The position numbers and the translations under genes were made by a program. From Bacillota bacterium (lineage in GTDB: Bacteria > Bacillota > UBA994 > UBA5500), in contig JAEZJZ010000021.1 in NCBI GenBank assembly GCA_023436245.1, positions 24,398-88,397 of the forward strand: DNA of 64,000 bases. The letters run 5' to 3'. Below the pieces are notes generated by a model. That model did no database searches and was not told where the DNA came from. It worked only from the letters and a program-made list of their open reading frames with translations. Below, piece after piece: positions 16,897 through 25,170 of this stretch (position 1 is the stretch's first letter; each line of letters starts with the position of its first letter).

Positions 16897-17904
16897 ATGC
16901 GCAAGTTATGGATGTCGCTAGTCTCTGTGGCCTTGGTCCTAGCATTGGCTGCGGCCGTCTTGCAGGTTAGGCAAGGGGAAACTGCCTCCCGTTCGGCAGC
17001 GGGAGTGACGATCGAATCCGGCAACCCGGACGAGGCAGTTGCCGTCGGCGAGTTGACTGAGCTAGAGGTGGCAGGCAAGGTCAGTCAGTTAGCTGCCTTG
17101 CTGCATCTGGAACCGACCGATCCGGTCATCGACTCGGTGACCAAGGGAGTGATCCCTGGCCTGGCCGGTCGGGAGTTGGATCAGGAAGCCGCTGTTGCCG
17201 AGATCATGGCGGCTGACCGCGACAGCTTGCTCAAGCCAAAGATGCGTGATCTAGAGCCCCAGTCGCTCTGGGAATACTCCAAGTATCCGATTTATCAGGG
17301 CAATCCGGCGAAGAAGCAGATCGCCCTGGTGATCAACGTCGCTTGGGGAAACAAAGAACTGGTGGAAATGCTCAGCATTCTCGACCAGGCCGATGTGCGT
17401 GCATCCTTCTTTCTCGTCGGTCGATGGGCAGCCAAGAATCCGGATCTGGTGCAGCGGATCGCAGCCGCCGGGCACGAGTTTGGCAACCACGCCTACTCCG
17501 ACCCGCACTTGCCGAAGCTCTCCGCGGCCGAGATTGCGGCGGAGATCACCCGGACCAGCGAGGTGATCACTCAGATCACCGGGCAGCCTGTCCACTTCTT
17601 CAGTCCACCTTATAACGACTTCAACCAGACTGTGCTAGACACCGCTGCCGACTTGGGATACTTGACCGTTCTCTGCAGCTTGGACACAGCAGATTGGATG
17701 CGCCCGGGTGTTTTGCGTATCGTGCAGCGGATCGTACCCAAGGCACACGCGGGAGCAATCGTCTTGATGCATCCCACTGAGCAGACTCCCGCCGCGCTCG
17801 GGCCGATCATCGAGGGGCTACGTCAGCAGGGCTACGAATTGGTGCCGGTCAGCGAATTGCTCTCCCCTGTTCCTGGGGGCAGACTGACGAAGCCGGGGGA
17901 ATGA
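16897..17904 (+). CDS. ylxY: YlxY-type sporulation polysaccharide-deacetylase-like protein
   Basis: A 335-aa exported or membrane-anchored protein. An N-terminal hydrophobic stretch (about 3-24) acts as signal or anchor, followed by a linker and a NodB-like domain (about 130-325). GHEFGNHAYSDPH carries the metal His region. The first catalytic motif, normally TFDDG, reads INVAWGN here, so the metal-binding Asp pair is missing. The position between pnp and mlpA matches B. subtilis ylxY. The GTG at 16816 is in frame, but GGGAGGAAA at 16884 selects ATG 16897. Confidence 0.88.
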   Translation: MRKLWMSLVSVALVLALAAAVLQVRQGETASRSAAGVTIESGNPDEAVAVGELTELEVAGKVSQLAALLHLEPTDPVIDSVTKGVIPGLAGRELDQEAAVAEIMAADRDSLLKPKMRDLEPQSLWEYSKYPIYQGNPAKKQIALVINVAWGNKELVEMLSILDQADVRASFFLVGRWAAKNPDLVQRIAAAGHEFGNHAYSDPHLPKLSAAEIAAEITRTSEVITQITGQPVHFFSPPYNDFNQTVLDTAADLGYLTVLCSLDTADWMRPGVLRIVQRIVPKAHAGAIVLMHPTEQTPAALGPIIEGLRQQGYELVPVSELLSPVPGGRLTKPGE

Positions 17905-18031
17905 TTGCGTGGTCTTTTTTGGGCGAATAGGGTAGGATAAGACAGCGAACAGATCAGAAGTGCTAGTGGCTTCAGTCGGACGGCCTGGTTCGTTCGGCTG
18001 GGGCCATTGCTGCAGTCAGGAGGTATCGTTC

Positions 18032-19285
18032 TTGCAGATTTCACATATTCGACCCGGTTTGGTATTGGCTACCGAGCACTTGCCCATGGTCCGCTCGGCT
18101 GCCTTGGGCTTCTGGGTGCGTTCGGGAGTCAACAATGAGCCGGCAAAATGGCAGGGCGTTTCGCACTTTCTGGAGCACCTCGTATTCAAGGGCACGGACA
18201 GCCGCAGCGCCAGGCAGATATCTGAGAGCTTTGACGATATTGGCGGTGAGGTGAACGCCTATACTGCCAAGGAGTACACGTGCTTCTACTGCAAGGTCGT
18301 GGACGAGCATCTTGCCCAGGCAGTGGAGATTCTGACCGACATGGTCTGTCATGCCAGACTTGATGCGGATGATGTCGCCAAGGAGCGGAACGTCATCCTG
18401 GAGGAGGTTGGCATGTATGAGGACTCTCCAGAGGAATACGTGCATGATTTGCTGGCTCGTGCGATCTGGCCTGCTGGTTCACTCGGGCGGGCCATTTTAG
18501 GCACAAGGCAGAGCCTGGCGGAACTAACTGTCGATGACATTCGTCAATATTACCAGCAGCACTACACGACCGGCAATACGGTGATAGCGGCTGCCGGCAG
18601 TGTCGATCACGCCTCCTTGGAGAGCCTGTTGGCGGCAAGGCTGGACTTGTCTGAACGAGATGCGGACAGACTGGTTGCGCAGGAGTGGAGCGAGCCAGGT
18701 GCCCCCATTCTGCTGGAGCGACCGACCGAGCAACTACACTTGACACTGGGTATGCCTGGCCTTGCGCTGGGAGATGAACGCATTTACGCCTGGAATCTGT
18801 TGAACAACATCCTCGGTTCAGGGATGAGCTCTCGCCTCTTTCAGCGATTGCGGGAAGAGCACGCCCTCGTCTACAGTGCCTACTCTTACACCGCTAGCTT
18901 TCGGCAGGCCGGCTACTCCGCCATCTATCTAGGCTTAGCCCCACGCAACCTGGGGCAGGCCCTGCAGCTGATCTCGGGAGAGCTGGCTTCTCTCTGCCGC
19001 AATCCGGTTTCGCCTGAGGAGCTCCGGCGCGCCAAGGCACAGGTGAAGGGCGCGATGATCATGGGGCTGGAGAGTACCGCCAATCACATGAGTCGCATGG
19101 GTCGTGGTCTGCTCATGCTCGGTCGAGTGCAGCCGGTGGAGCAGGTGATTGCAGCCATTGAAGCGATCACCGCCGATGACCTGCGCTCCCTGGCCAATCA
19201 GCTGTTCAGTCGTAATCAGCTGGCTGTCGCTGGCATTGGCAACGTGGAGCAGGTGCAGGGGTTGCTCTCTGACCTCTCCTGGTAG
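18032..19285 (+). CDS. mlpA: M16-family zinc metallopeptidase (MlpA/YmxG)
   Basis: A 417-aa processing-protease-like insulinase. The inverted zinc motif HFLEH is at residues 45-49 (His45, Glu48, His49), with the distal Glu region EEVGMYEDSPEEYVHDLL downstream. The C-terminal domain has the usual RLREEHALVYSAYSY segment. The chosen start is TTG 18032, seven bases after AGGAGGT; the frame extends upstream but without a ribosome site. It follows ylxY as in B. subtilis, where the gene is reported to affect exoprotease expression. Confidence 0.92.
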   Translation: MQISHIRPGLVLATEHLPMVRSAALGFWVRSGVNNEPAKWQGVSHFLEHLVFKGTDSRSARQISESFDDIGGEVNAYTAKEYTCFYCKVVDEHLAQAVEILTDMVCHARLDADDVAKERNVILEEVGMYEDSPEEYVHDLLARAIWPAGSLGRAILGTRQSLAELTVDDIRQYYQQHYTTGNTVIAAAGSVDHASLESLLAARLDLSERDADRLVAQEWSEPGAPILLERPTEQLHLTLGMPGLALGDERIYAWNLLNNILGSGMSSRLFQRLREEHALVYSAYSYTASFRQAGYSAIYLGLAPRNLGQALQLISGELASLCRNPVSPEELRRAKAQVKGAMIMGLESTANHMSRMGRGLLMLGRVQPVEQVIAAIEAITADDLRSLANQLFSRNQLAVAGIGNVEQVQGLLSDLSW

Positions 19286-19586
19286 GGAGATAGGTTCTTC
19301 TGAACTTCGCTACTGCTCTCTCGTCGGTCGTCTTTCTCTACGGTTCAGCGAGTTGGAAGGTTGATGAGCTGCGTTGTCATCCGAGCCCAGGCACAAGAGA
19401 GTGGGAGGTTGCAGGTATTTCGCCTCCGGAGTGGAAGGATCTACCTATAGGGCTCGCATGATTGATTAGGGTGGTTCTCGCCAGTTCTGAACAAAGATTG
19501 CGGCTCGCAGTCAGTGGTCTCTGGGTTGCCTGTGCGGCAGGCTTGTGTTAATCTTGGAGTACACAATTCAGAAGCGAGGTGGGTGA
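19286..19586. other. Intergenic region mlpA to Spo0E-like gene
   Basis: About 300 bp without a convincing gene. Nothing like a riboswitch could be recognised. A weak promoter-like pair TTGCCT (19526) and TAATCT (19549) with 17-bp spacing lies before the small gene. Confidence 0.4.
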
Positions 19587-19775
19587 ATGGGCGGGAAAGG
19601 TGAAATGACGTTGCAGGAAGAGATTGAGTTGCTGCGTCAGGAACTGCATCGGCTACTCTCGGACCATACTACCGAACTCACTTCAGCCAAGACCTGCGCG
19701 TTGAGCGCGAGGCTGGATTTGCTGATTGCTCGTTACATGAACGAGACAATGAAATCGAAAGCAGCAGGCAGTTGA
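19587..19775 (+). CDS. Spo0E-like aspartyl-phosphate phosphatase
   Basis: A 62-aa helical-hairpin protein. The pattern IELLRQELHRLL followed by LSARLDLLIARYM matches the Spo0E family signature (I-E-x-L-R ... S-x-x-L-D-x-L-I-x-x-Y). Family members dephosphorylate Spo0A~P and delay sporulation. The ATG at 19605, after GGAAAGGTGA, is an alternative start and would keep the whole domain. It is a single gene with its own terminator, inserted between mlpA and ymxH. The assignment rests on the motif and size. Confidence 0.75.
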   Translation: MGGKGEMTLQEEIELLRQELHRLLSDHTTELTSAKTCALSARLDLLIARYMNETMKSKAAGS

Positions 19776-19782
19776 ACTGTCA

Positions 19783-19806
19783 GGACCCGGAAGGGTCCTT
19801 TTTTTG
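19783..19806 (+). terminator. Terminator after the Spo0E-like gene
   Basis: GGACCC (19783-19788), loop GGAA, GGGTCC (19793-19798), then seven T. A short but textbook intrinsic terminator. Confidence 0.9.
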
Positions 19807-19846
19807 TGCTGCGGATAATAGCGCAGACACCGCCCGCATTGAATGT

Positions 19847-19924
19847 ACTAGTAGGGCGTCAAGTCTTGAACCACCGAATGTAGGGTCAGTTGATCCCCGA
19901 AACCAGTTGGACAAAGGCTTGACG
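19847..19924 (+). repeat. AAGTCT palindromic element
   Basis: Left arm CGTCAAGTCTT (within 19857-19868) and right arm AAGGCTTGACG (19914-19924) are inverted with one mismatch, enclosing about 45 bp. The flank GTACTAGTAGGGCGTCAAGT matches GTACGAGTACGGCGTTAAGT at 34059. It is one of about four related copies in intergenic DNA of this window. Confidence 0.7.
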
Positions 19925-19995
19925 ATTCATGATATTTCCGGGGTCAGAAAGTAGTAGACGGCATGAACTGTCGGGCAGAAAGAGGTGATGCAGGC

Positions 19996-20247
19996 GTGTA
20001 TTACAGCGAGTTGGCCGCAAAGGAGATAGTCAATCTCCATGATGGGCGGAAGCTCACAGCCTCCGGAGTGTACGATTTGGTGATTGACGAGCAGACAGGC
20101 CGGCTGGAGTCGCTATTGGTGGAGAAGAGGTCTTTCCTGGGATTGCGCGGTGGGAGTGAATTGCTGATCTCGTGGTCGGCGGTTAAGCGCATCGGCGATG
20201 ACGTGATTATCCTAGACCAGCCCCTCGGCACCGATACTTTTGCCTAA
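19996..20247 (+). CDS. ymxH: YlmC/YmxH-family sporulation PRC-barrel protein
   Basis: An 83-aa PRC-barrel protein of unknown biochemical function found in endospore formers. YYSELAAKEIVNLHDGRKL at the start and LLISWSAVKRIGDDVIIL at the end are typical. The frame extends to ATG 19963, but AGAGGTG at 19981 points to GTG 19996. Its location between mlpA and dpaA matches B. subtilis ymxH. Confidence 0.88.
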   Translation: MYYSELAAKEIVNLHDGRKLTASGVYDLVIDEQTGRLESLLVEKRSFLGLRGGSELLISWSAVKRIGDDVIILDQPLGTDTFA

Positions 20248-20292
20248 ACTGGGCCTACATGCGCATTTGCCTACAAGTGAAGATATTTCCCA

Positions 20293-20320
20293 GGGGGTCG
20301 GCATCAGTCGGCCCCCCTTT
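20293..20320 (+). terminator. Terminator after ymxH
   Basis: GGGGGTCGGC (20293-20302), loop ATCA, GTCGGCCCCC (20307-20316) pair fully, using two G-T wobbles, and are followed by CTTTT. Confidence 0.85.
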
Positions 20321-20324
20321 TCAC

Positions 20325-20351
20325 ACCTATTTTGCAGTGCTCATATAGTGT
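20325..20351 (+). promoter_or_regulatory. Candidate mother-cell sigma (E/K) promoter of dpaAB
   Basis: ACC at 20325-20327 and CATATAGTGTA at 20342-20352 with a 14-bp gap resemble a sigma-K or sigma-E promoter (CATA-type -10). No sigma-A boxes are visible here. In B. subtilis the spoVF operon is sigma-K dependent. The spacing is shorter than the consensus, so this is tentative. Confidence 0.35.
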
Positions 20352-20377
20352 AGGGAGCAGTGGGGAGGAGGGCGGAA

Positions 20378-21283
20378 ATGCGGGGCCCAGATTTGCGTGG
20401 TTGTCGCATCGCGGTTATCGGTGGGGATGCGCGTACCCTATTCTATATTCCTGCTTTGATGGAAACTGGGGCGGAGGTAAAAGCTGTCGGTCTGGAAAAA
20501 GCGGTTGGTCTTGTTCCTTGCGACCTCTCCCATCTGCCTGACGCTCTGCTCTGGGCGGATGTTCTGATCCTGCCGATGGCGGGGGTTGCCCGGGATGGTA
20601 CAGTGTCCACGCAGTTCTCTGACCACAGACTGGTGCTCGGTGCAGAGAACGGCAGCCTCGCGCGTCCAGGAACATTGGTGCTCACCGGGGTAGCCAGGGG
20701 AGGTCTGAAGGAGTTGGCTGCGAGCCTTCGCTGGCGCCTGCTGGAGATCGTGGACATCGATGAGTTGGCGATCCAGAACTCCATACCGTCGGCGGAAGGC
20801 GCGTTGCAGATGGCCATGGAAACATCGGATATCACTATTCATCACAGCCACAGTCTCGTGTTGGGCTTTGGTCGAGTGGGCATGACGCTGGCCAAAGCAC
20901 TGGCAGGGCTTGGAGCAAAGGTGTTTGTGGCGGCTCGTAACCCTGTTGACCTGGCCAGGATCAAGGTTTGTGGTTATGGGGCAGTTCCGTTCAGTGAACT
21001 GGCTTTTGACCTGAACTCAGCAGACTTCGTGTTCAACACAGTCCCAGCCATGGTTCTGGGTGAAAGCCTGCTGCAACTGACCAGGCCGGAAGTGGTGATT
21101 ATCGACATTGCTTCAGTTCCCGGGGGGGTGGATTTTGCCGCCGCCGAGCGGTTGGGGCGGAAGGCAGTGCTGGCGCCGAGCCTGCCCGGGCTGGTTGCCC
21201 CGCGCACAGCTGGGCGCATTCTGGGAGACTTGTTGCCTGCAATCATCAAACAACAACTTGAGGGGAGGATCGATCGGCAGTGA
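20378..21283 (+). CDS. dpaA: Dipicolinate synthase subunit A
   Basis: With DpaB it oxidises dihydrodipicolinate to dipicolinic acid, the spore-core Ca2+ chelator. The 301-aa protein has an N-terminal domain with RIAVIGGDAR and a second Rossmann domain with VLGFGRVGMTLAKAL (about 164-178). The start at ATG 20378 follows GGAGGAGGG; an in-frame GTG at 20360 lies upstream of that site. It overlaps dpaB by 4 nt. This gene pair is strong evidence for endospore formation. Confidence 0.95.
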   Translation: MRGPDLRGCRIAVIGGDARTLFYIPALMETGAEVKAVGLEKAVGLVPCDLSHLPDALLWADVLILPMAGVARDGTVSTQFSDHRLVLGAENGSLARPGTLVLTGVARGGLKELAASLRWRLLEIVDIDELAIQNSIPSAEGALQMAMETSDITIHHSHSLVLGFGRVGMTLAKALAGLGAKVFVAARNPVDLARIKVCGYGAVPFSELAFDLNSADFVFNTVPAMVLGESLLQLTRPEVVIIDIASVPGGVDFAAAERLGRKAVLAPSLPGLVAPRTAGRILGDLLPAIIKQQLEGRIDRQ

Positions 21284-21864
21284 AACTATCAGGTAAACGC
21301 GTCGGTTTCGCGATCACAGGCTCGTTCTGCACTTTTCAGGACATAGTTGAGCCGCTGCAATCGCTGGTTGCAGCAGGAGCGGATGTCTATCCGATCATGT
21401 CACAGGCAGCTCATCAGTACGACACCAAGTTTGGGGCATCTCTGCACTGGCGCAATCTGATTGAGGGCCTCAGCGGCAGGAGTATCATTCACGATATCGT
21501 GGGCGCGGAGCCAATTGGGCCAGGGCAGATGCTTGACCTGATTATCGTCGCTCCTTGCACCGGCAACACGCTAGCCAAACTGGCCAATGCCGTCACTGAC
21601 AGCCCGGTAACCATGGCTGCGAAGGCTCATCTGCGCAATGGACGTCCGGTGCTCTTGGCGATAGCGACCAATGATGGTCTGGGGCAGAACGCCAAGAACA
21701 TCGGTTTGCTGCTCGCCGCCAAACACTTCTACTTCGTGCCCTTTGGTCAGGATAACGCTAGAACCAAACCGACGTCCCTGATCGCCGACATGAAACAAAT
21801 CAAGGCGGCGGCAGAGTTGGCACTGGAAGAAACGCAGTTGCAGCCGATCTTGATCACTCACTGA
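21280..21864 (+). CDS. dpaB: Dipicolinate synthase subunit B (flavoprotein family)
   Basis: A 194-aa flavoprotein-like subunit acting with DpaA in dipicolinate synthesis in the mother cell. It begins GKRVGFAITGSFCTF and carries the flavoprotein motif IIVAPCTGNTLAKLANAV. The GTG at 21280 overlaps the dpaA stop (GTGA) and is preceded by GGGGAGGA. In B. subtilis asd would follow next; here the next gene is dapG. Confidence 0.95.
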   Translation: MKLSGKRVGFAITGSFCTFQDIVEPLQSLVAAGADVYPIMSQAAHQYDTKFGASLHWRNLIEGLSGRSIIHDIVGAEPIGPGQMLDLIIVAPCTGNTLAKLANAVTDSPVTMAAKAHLRNGRPVLLAIATNDGLGQNAKNIGLLLAAKHFYFVPFGQDNARTKPTSLIADMKQIKAAAELALEETQLQPILITH

Positions 21865-21909
21865 CAGCAGCCAGTGGCACCGACTGGCCGACAAGGAGGT
21901 GGCACAAGG

Positions 21910-23124
21910 GTGCCCATAATCGTGCAGAAATTTGGAGGAACCTCCGTATCCACTGCTGAGTGCAGAGCGGCCGCAGTGGCCCGCGTCTTGGAGGCGAGGC
22001 AGCAGGGGTATCAACCAGTGGTCGTCGTCTCTGCCATGGGGAGAAGCGGTGACCCCTATGCGACGGATTCCCTGATTGAACTGGTGCAGAGTAGCGGTGA
22101 GGGGCTGGAGAAGCGTGACCTGGACATGGTCATGACCTGCGGTGAGATCATCGCGGCGGGCGTGTTCGTCTCCCTTCTGCGCAGGAAGATCGTGAAGGTG
22201 GCCATGCTCACTGGCTGGCAGGCCGGCATTGTCACTGACGAGCGACACGGCGATGCCCGTATCACCGATGTCCATTCTGACCGGATACGCCAGCTTCTGG
22301 CGGATGGCTATGTCGTAGTCGTGGCTGGATTCCAGGGGATGAGCCGACATGGAGAAATTACCACCTTAGGGCGGGGCGGCAGTGACACAACAGCGGCGGC
22401 GATGGGCGTCGCTCTAGGCGCCGACCTGGTGGAGATATACACGGATGTTGATGGGATCATGACTGCGGACCCGCGCTTGGTGCCAGAAGCCAAGGTGCTT
22501 CCGATCATGGACTATTCCGAAGTGCTGCAGATGGCCTACGAAGGTGCGCAGGTGCTGCATCCGCGGGCGGTGGAAATGGCCATGCAAAAAAGTGTGCCCT
22601 TGGTGGTCAGAAAGACAGCAGGGAGTCTTCCTGGCACCAGAATTGTCAACGCTGTGCTTTACGAGGGGTTGAGGCAACAACCGGTGGTTGGGGTCGCATA
22701 CCGCCTGAACATAACACAAGTCGCGCTACATCCAGAGCAGACTGTGCCTGGCCTCGGTGCCCGCGTTTTTCGATCCTTGGCAGAGGCCGGGGTCAGTCTG
22801 GACCTGATCAACGTCGGTCCGGAGACGATTCTCTTCACCGTGAAGGAAGAGGATGCCACACTGGTGCGCCAGGCTCTCAGTGATTTTCCGGTGCAGATAC
22901 GCGCAAGGCCTGGTTGCGCCCGCGTCTCAGTCGTGGGCATCGGCATGCGGGGAGTATCCGGCGTGATGGCGCGTGTGGTGCAAGGGCTGGCTGGTGCTGA
23001 GGTTGAGATTCTGCAGACAAGTGATTCTCACTTGACCATCACCTGTCTGATCGATCAGTCCTGCTTGACCAAGGCAGTTAACTCACTGCATCAGGCTTTC
23101 CATCTGGGCAGCTTGCAGCGTTGA
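21910..23124 (+). CDS. dapG: Aspartate kinase (DapG/LysC type)
   Basis: Phosphorylates aspartate, the first step to lysine, diaminopimelate and, in sporulating cells, dipicolinate. At 404 aa it is the size of B. subtilis DapG. The kinase domain begins IVQKFGGTSVS and has TLGRGGSDTTAAA and a TDVDGIMTADPR loop. Two ACT regulatory domains occupy about residues 265-400. AAGGAGGTGG at 21893 selects GTG 21910; the longer frame is unlikely. Co-location with dpaAB and dapA suggests flux toward dipicolinate. Confidence 0.95.
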   Translation: MPIIVQKFGGTSVSTAECRAAAVARVLEARQQGYQPVVVVSAMGRSGDPYATDSLIELVQSSGEGLEKRDLDMVMTCGEIIAAGVFVSLLRRKIVKVAMLTGWQAGIVTDERHGDARITDVHSDRIRQLLADGYVVVVAGFQGMSRHGEITTLGRGGSDTTAAAMGVALGADLVEIYTDVDGIMTADPRLVPEAKVLPIMDYSEVLQMAYEGAQVLHPRAVEMAMQKSVPLVVRKTAGSLPGTRIVNAVLYEGLRQQPVVGVAYRLNITQVALHPEQTVPGLGARVFRSLAEAGVSLDLINVGPETILFTVKEEDATLVRQALSDFPVQIRARPGCARVSVVGIGMRGVSGVMARVVQGLAGAEVEILQTSDSHLTITCLIDQSCLTKAVNSLHQAFHLGSLQR

Positions 23125-23180
23125 CCTCGCTGCAACAACAAGAGCGTTTTGGACAGAGTGTGCACGAAAGGGGGACAGAG

Positions 23181-24062
23181 ATGCTGGAATTTGGTGAGGT
23201 TCTGACCGCAATGGTCACCCCGTTTGATGAGCAAGGCCAAATCGACTGGTTGGCGCTGGATGGGTTGATTGAGCATCTGCTTGCCAACGCTACCGACACC
23301 ATCGTGGTTGCCGGATCTACCGGCGAGTCAGCCACACTCACACCTGTAGAGAAGGTGGCACTGTTTGCATATGTCACCAAGAGAGTGGGCGGCAGGGCAA
23401 AGGTGATTGCCGGTACTGGAAGCAATGACACGGCGGCAACAGCCTCCTTGACCCAGGCAGCCGAGGCGGCGGGCGTGGATGGAGCGATGCTGGTGGCGCC
23501 CTACTACAACAAGCCCCCGCAGGAGGCGTTGTATGCCCACTTCTCCGCAGTTGCTGGAGCTACCAGGCTCCCTATTCTGATCTACAACGTGCCGGGCCGG
23601 ACCAGCTGCAACATCCTTCCCAGTACCATCGCCAGATTGGCCCGGATCGAAAACATCTTTGGCGTGAAAGAGGCCAGCGGAAGCCTGGATCAAGTCAGCG
23701 AGATTGCTCGCCTGGTGCCGGAAGACTTCGTCATCTACAGTGGCGACGACAGCCTGACGCTTCCTATTCTGACTGTTGGCGGCAAGGGAGTAGTCAGCGT
23801 CGCTTCGCATCTGGTCGGTAGAGAGCTGAAGCAGTTGGTGCAGGCGTACAAAGCGGGAGAAGTGGGGCTGGCCCGGGCCATTCACCAGCGTATCTTCCCC
23901 GTCTGTAAAGCGATGTTCGTCACGACTAATCCGATGCCACTGAAGGCGGCCTTGAACATGATTGGAGTTCCGGTTGGTAGTCTCCGTTTGCCGCTGATTG
24001 CGTGTTCAGAACAGGAAGCTGCGACTATTCGGATAGCACTGCAAGCCTTCGGGCTTCTATAG
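23181..24062 (+). CDS. dapA: 4-hydroxy-tetrahydrodipicolinate synthase
   Basis: Condenses pyruvate and aspartate semialdehyde; the product feeds both lysine and dipicolinate synthesis. A 293-aa TIM-barrel protein. GSTGESATLT, the YYNKPPQ and YNVPGRT motifs, and the Schiff-base Lys in GVKEASG are present. An open frame runs back to TTG 23121, but the AAAGGGGG site fits ATG 23181. A strong terminator follows at once. Confidence 0.96.
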   Translation: MLEFGEVLTAMVTPFDEQGQIDWLALDGLIEHLLANATDTIVVAGSTGESATLTPVEKVALFAYVTKRVGGRAKVIAGTGSNDTAATASLTQAAEAAGVDGAMLVAPYYNKPPQEALYAHFSAVAGATRLPILIYNVPGRTSCNILPSTIARLARIENIFGVKEASGSLDQVSEIARLVPEDFVIYSGDDSLTLPILTVGGKGVVSVASHLVGRELKQLVQAYKAGEVGLARAIHQRIFPVCKAMFVTTNPMPLKAALNMIGVPVGSLRLPLIACSEQEAATIRIALQAFGLL

Positions 24063-24065
24063 CGA

Positions 24066-24098
24066 AAAGCCGCTGGCGATTTGGCCAGTGGCTTTTTG
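24066..24098 (+). terminator. Terminator after dapA
   Basis: AAAGCCGCTGGC (24066-24077) and GCCAGTGGCTTT (24084-24095) pair with one G-T wobble, followed by TTTTGCT. Confidence 0.9.
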
Positions 24099-24202
24099 CT
24101 GCACCCGATAGTCACGGCGGAATCCGCTTCATAGATACGAAGGAGACAGCCAATACTATAGCGAGCAAGATTTTCCGGAACAGTGAGGAGGAGTAGCTGC
24201 TA

Positions 24203-24940
24203 ATGCCGATAGAAACACAAGGCGGTCGCGGGCGCGGAGAACAGGATCCGGGACACCGACCGGATGCGCCGAATCACGATCAAGAGGGACCGGTTGAGTC
24301 GATTGAGCAGTTAGGGCAGATCAAGGTTCCGGCGCAGCCGGAGAGCAACATTCATTGCATGACAATAGTCGGTCAGATTGAAGGGCACATGGTTCTGCCG
24401 CCCCAGAACAAGACCACGAAGTACGAGCATATTCTGCCCCAGTTGGTGGCTATCGAGCAGAACCCGAAGATTGAGGGATTGCTGCTGGTGCTAAATACCG
24501 TGGGCGGGGATGTGGAGGCTGGACTGGCCATCGCCGAAATGGTCTCCAGCATGAGCAAGCCAACCGTCTCGCTGGTGTTGGGCGGCGGTCATTCCATCGG
24601 TGGGCCGATCGCCGTCTCCACTGATTACAGCTTCATTGTCGAAACTGCGACCATGACCATCCATCCCATCCGGTTAAGCGGGATGGTGATTGGCGTGCCC
24701 CAGACATATGAGTACTTGGACAAGATGCAGGATAGAGTGGTGCGTTTTGTCGTCAATCACTCACGCATTTCCGAAGAGAAGTTCCGCGAGTTGATGTTCC
24801 GCACTGGAGAGTTGGCCAGGGATATTGGCACCATTCTGGCGGGGAAAGAGGCGGTCAATGTGGGGTTGATCGACGAGGTCGGGGGCATCGGCCAAGCTCT
24901 CAGCAAGCTGAAGTCTCTGGCGGAACAGAGAAGTCAGTGA
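24203..24940 (+). CDS. tepA: ClpP-like serine protease (TepA/YmfB family)
   Basis: A 245-aa ClpP/crotonase-fold protein of the translocation-enhancing (TepA) family found next to ftsK in spore formers. The Ser nucleophile lies in [10 protein letters not shown] and the His in TMTIHPIRL; a downstream Asp is likely. The first ~50 residues are charged and low in complexity. In B. subtilis the family has been tied to protein export and SASP degradation. It overlaps ylzJ at the stop (GTGATG). rnjB, its usual upstream neighbour, is absent. Confidence 0.88.
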   Translation: MPIETQGGRGRGEQDPGHRPDAPNHDQEGPVESIEQLGQIKVPAQPESNIHCMTIVGQIEGHMVLPPQNKTTKYEHILPQLVAIEQNPKIEGLLLVLNTVGGDVEAGLAIAEMVSSMSKPTVSLVLGGGHSIGGPIAVSTDYSFIVETATMTIHPIRLSGMVIGVPQTYEYLDKMQDRVVRFVVNHSRISEEKFRELMFRTGELARDIGTILAGKEAVNVGLIDEVGGIGQALSKLKSLAEQRSQ

Positions 24941-25170
24941 TGTTATACACAATCGTGCCCTATGAGCAGTTGTTCAAGGGGCTGGACGAGGTGGCTGCGC
25001 CGAAAGAACTGGTCTATCTCGGGCAGAGGGTGCTGGCTTCGCCGCTGCCAGAGCCGGGAGAGTTTCGGCTGGAGCAGTTGCTCAGTTCCGATCCACAACT
25101 CTTTCTACATCCCGACTTTCAGCCCGGTACGATCATCCGCTATCCCGCCTTTCAGAAAAACGTGGACTAG
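24940..25170 (+). CDS. ylzJ: YlzJ-like small protein
   Basis: A 76-aa protein of unknown function conserved between tepA and ftsK in endospore formers. It starts [12 protein letters not shown] as family members do and ends with a GTIIRYP strand. Starts at GTG 24937 or ATG 24940 both overlap the tepA stop, so translation is coupled to tepA. Confidence 0.8.
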   Translation: MLYTIVPYEQLFKGLDEVAAPKELVYLGQRVLASPLPEPGEFRLEQLLSSDPQLFLHPDFQPGTIIRYPAFQKNVD

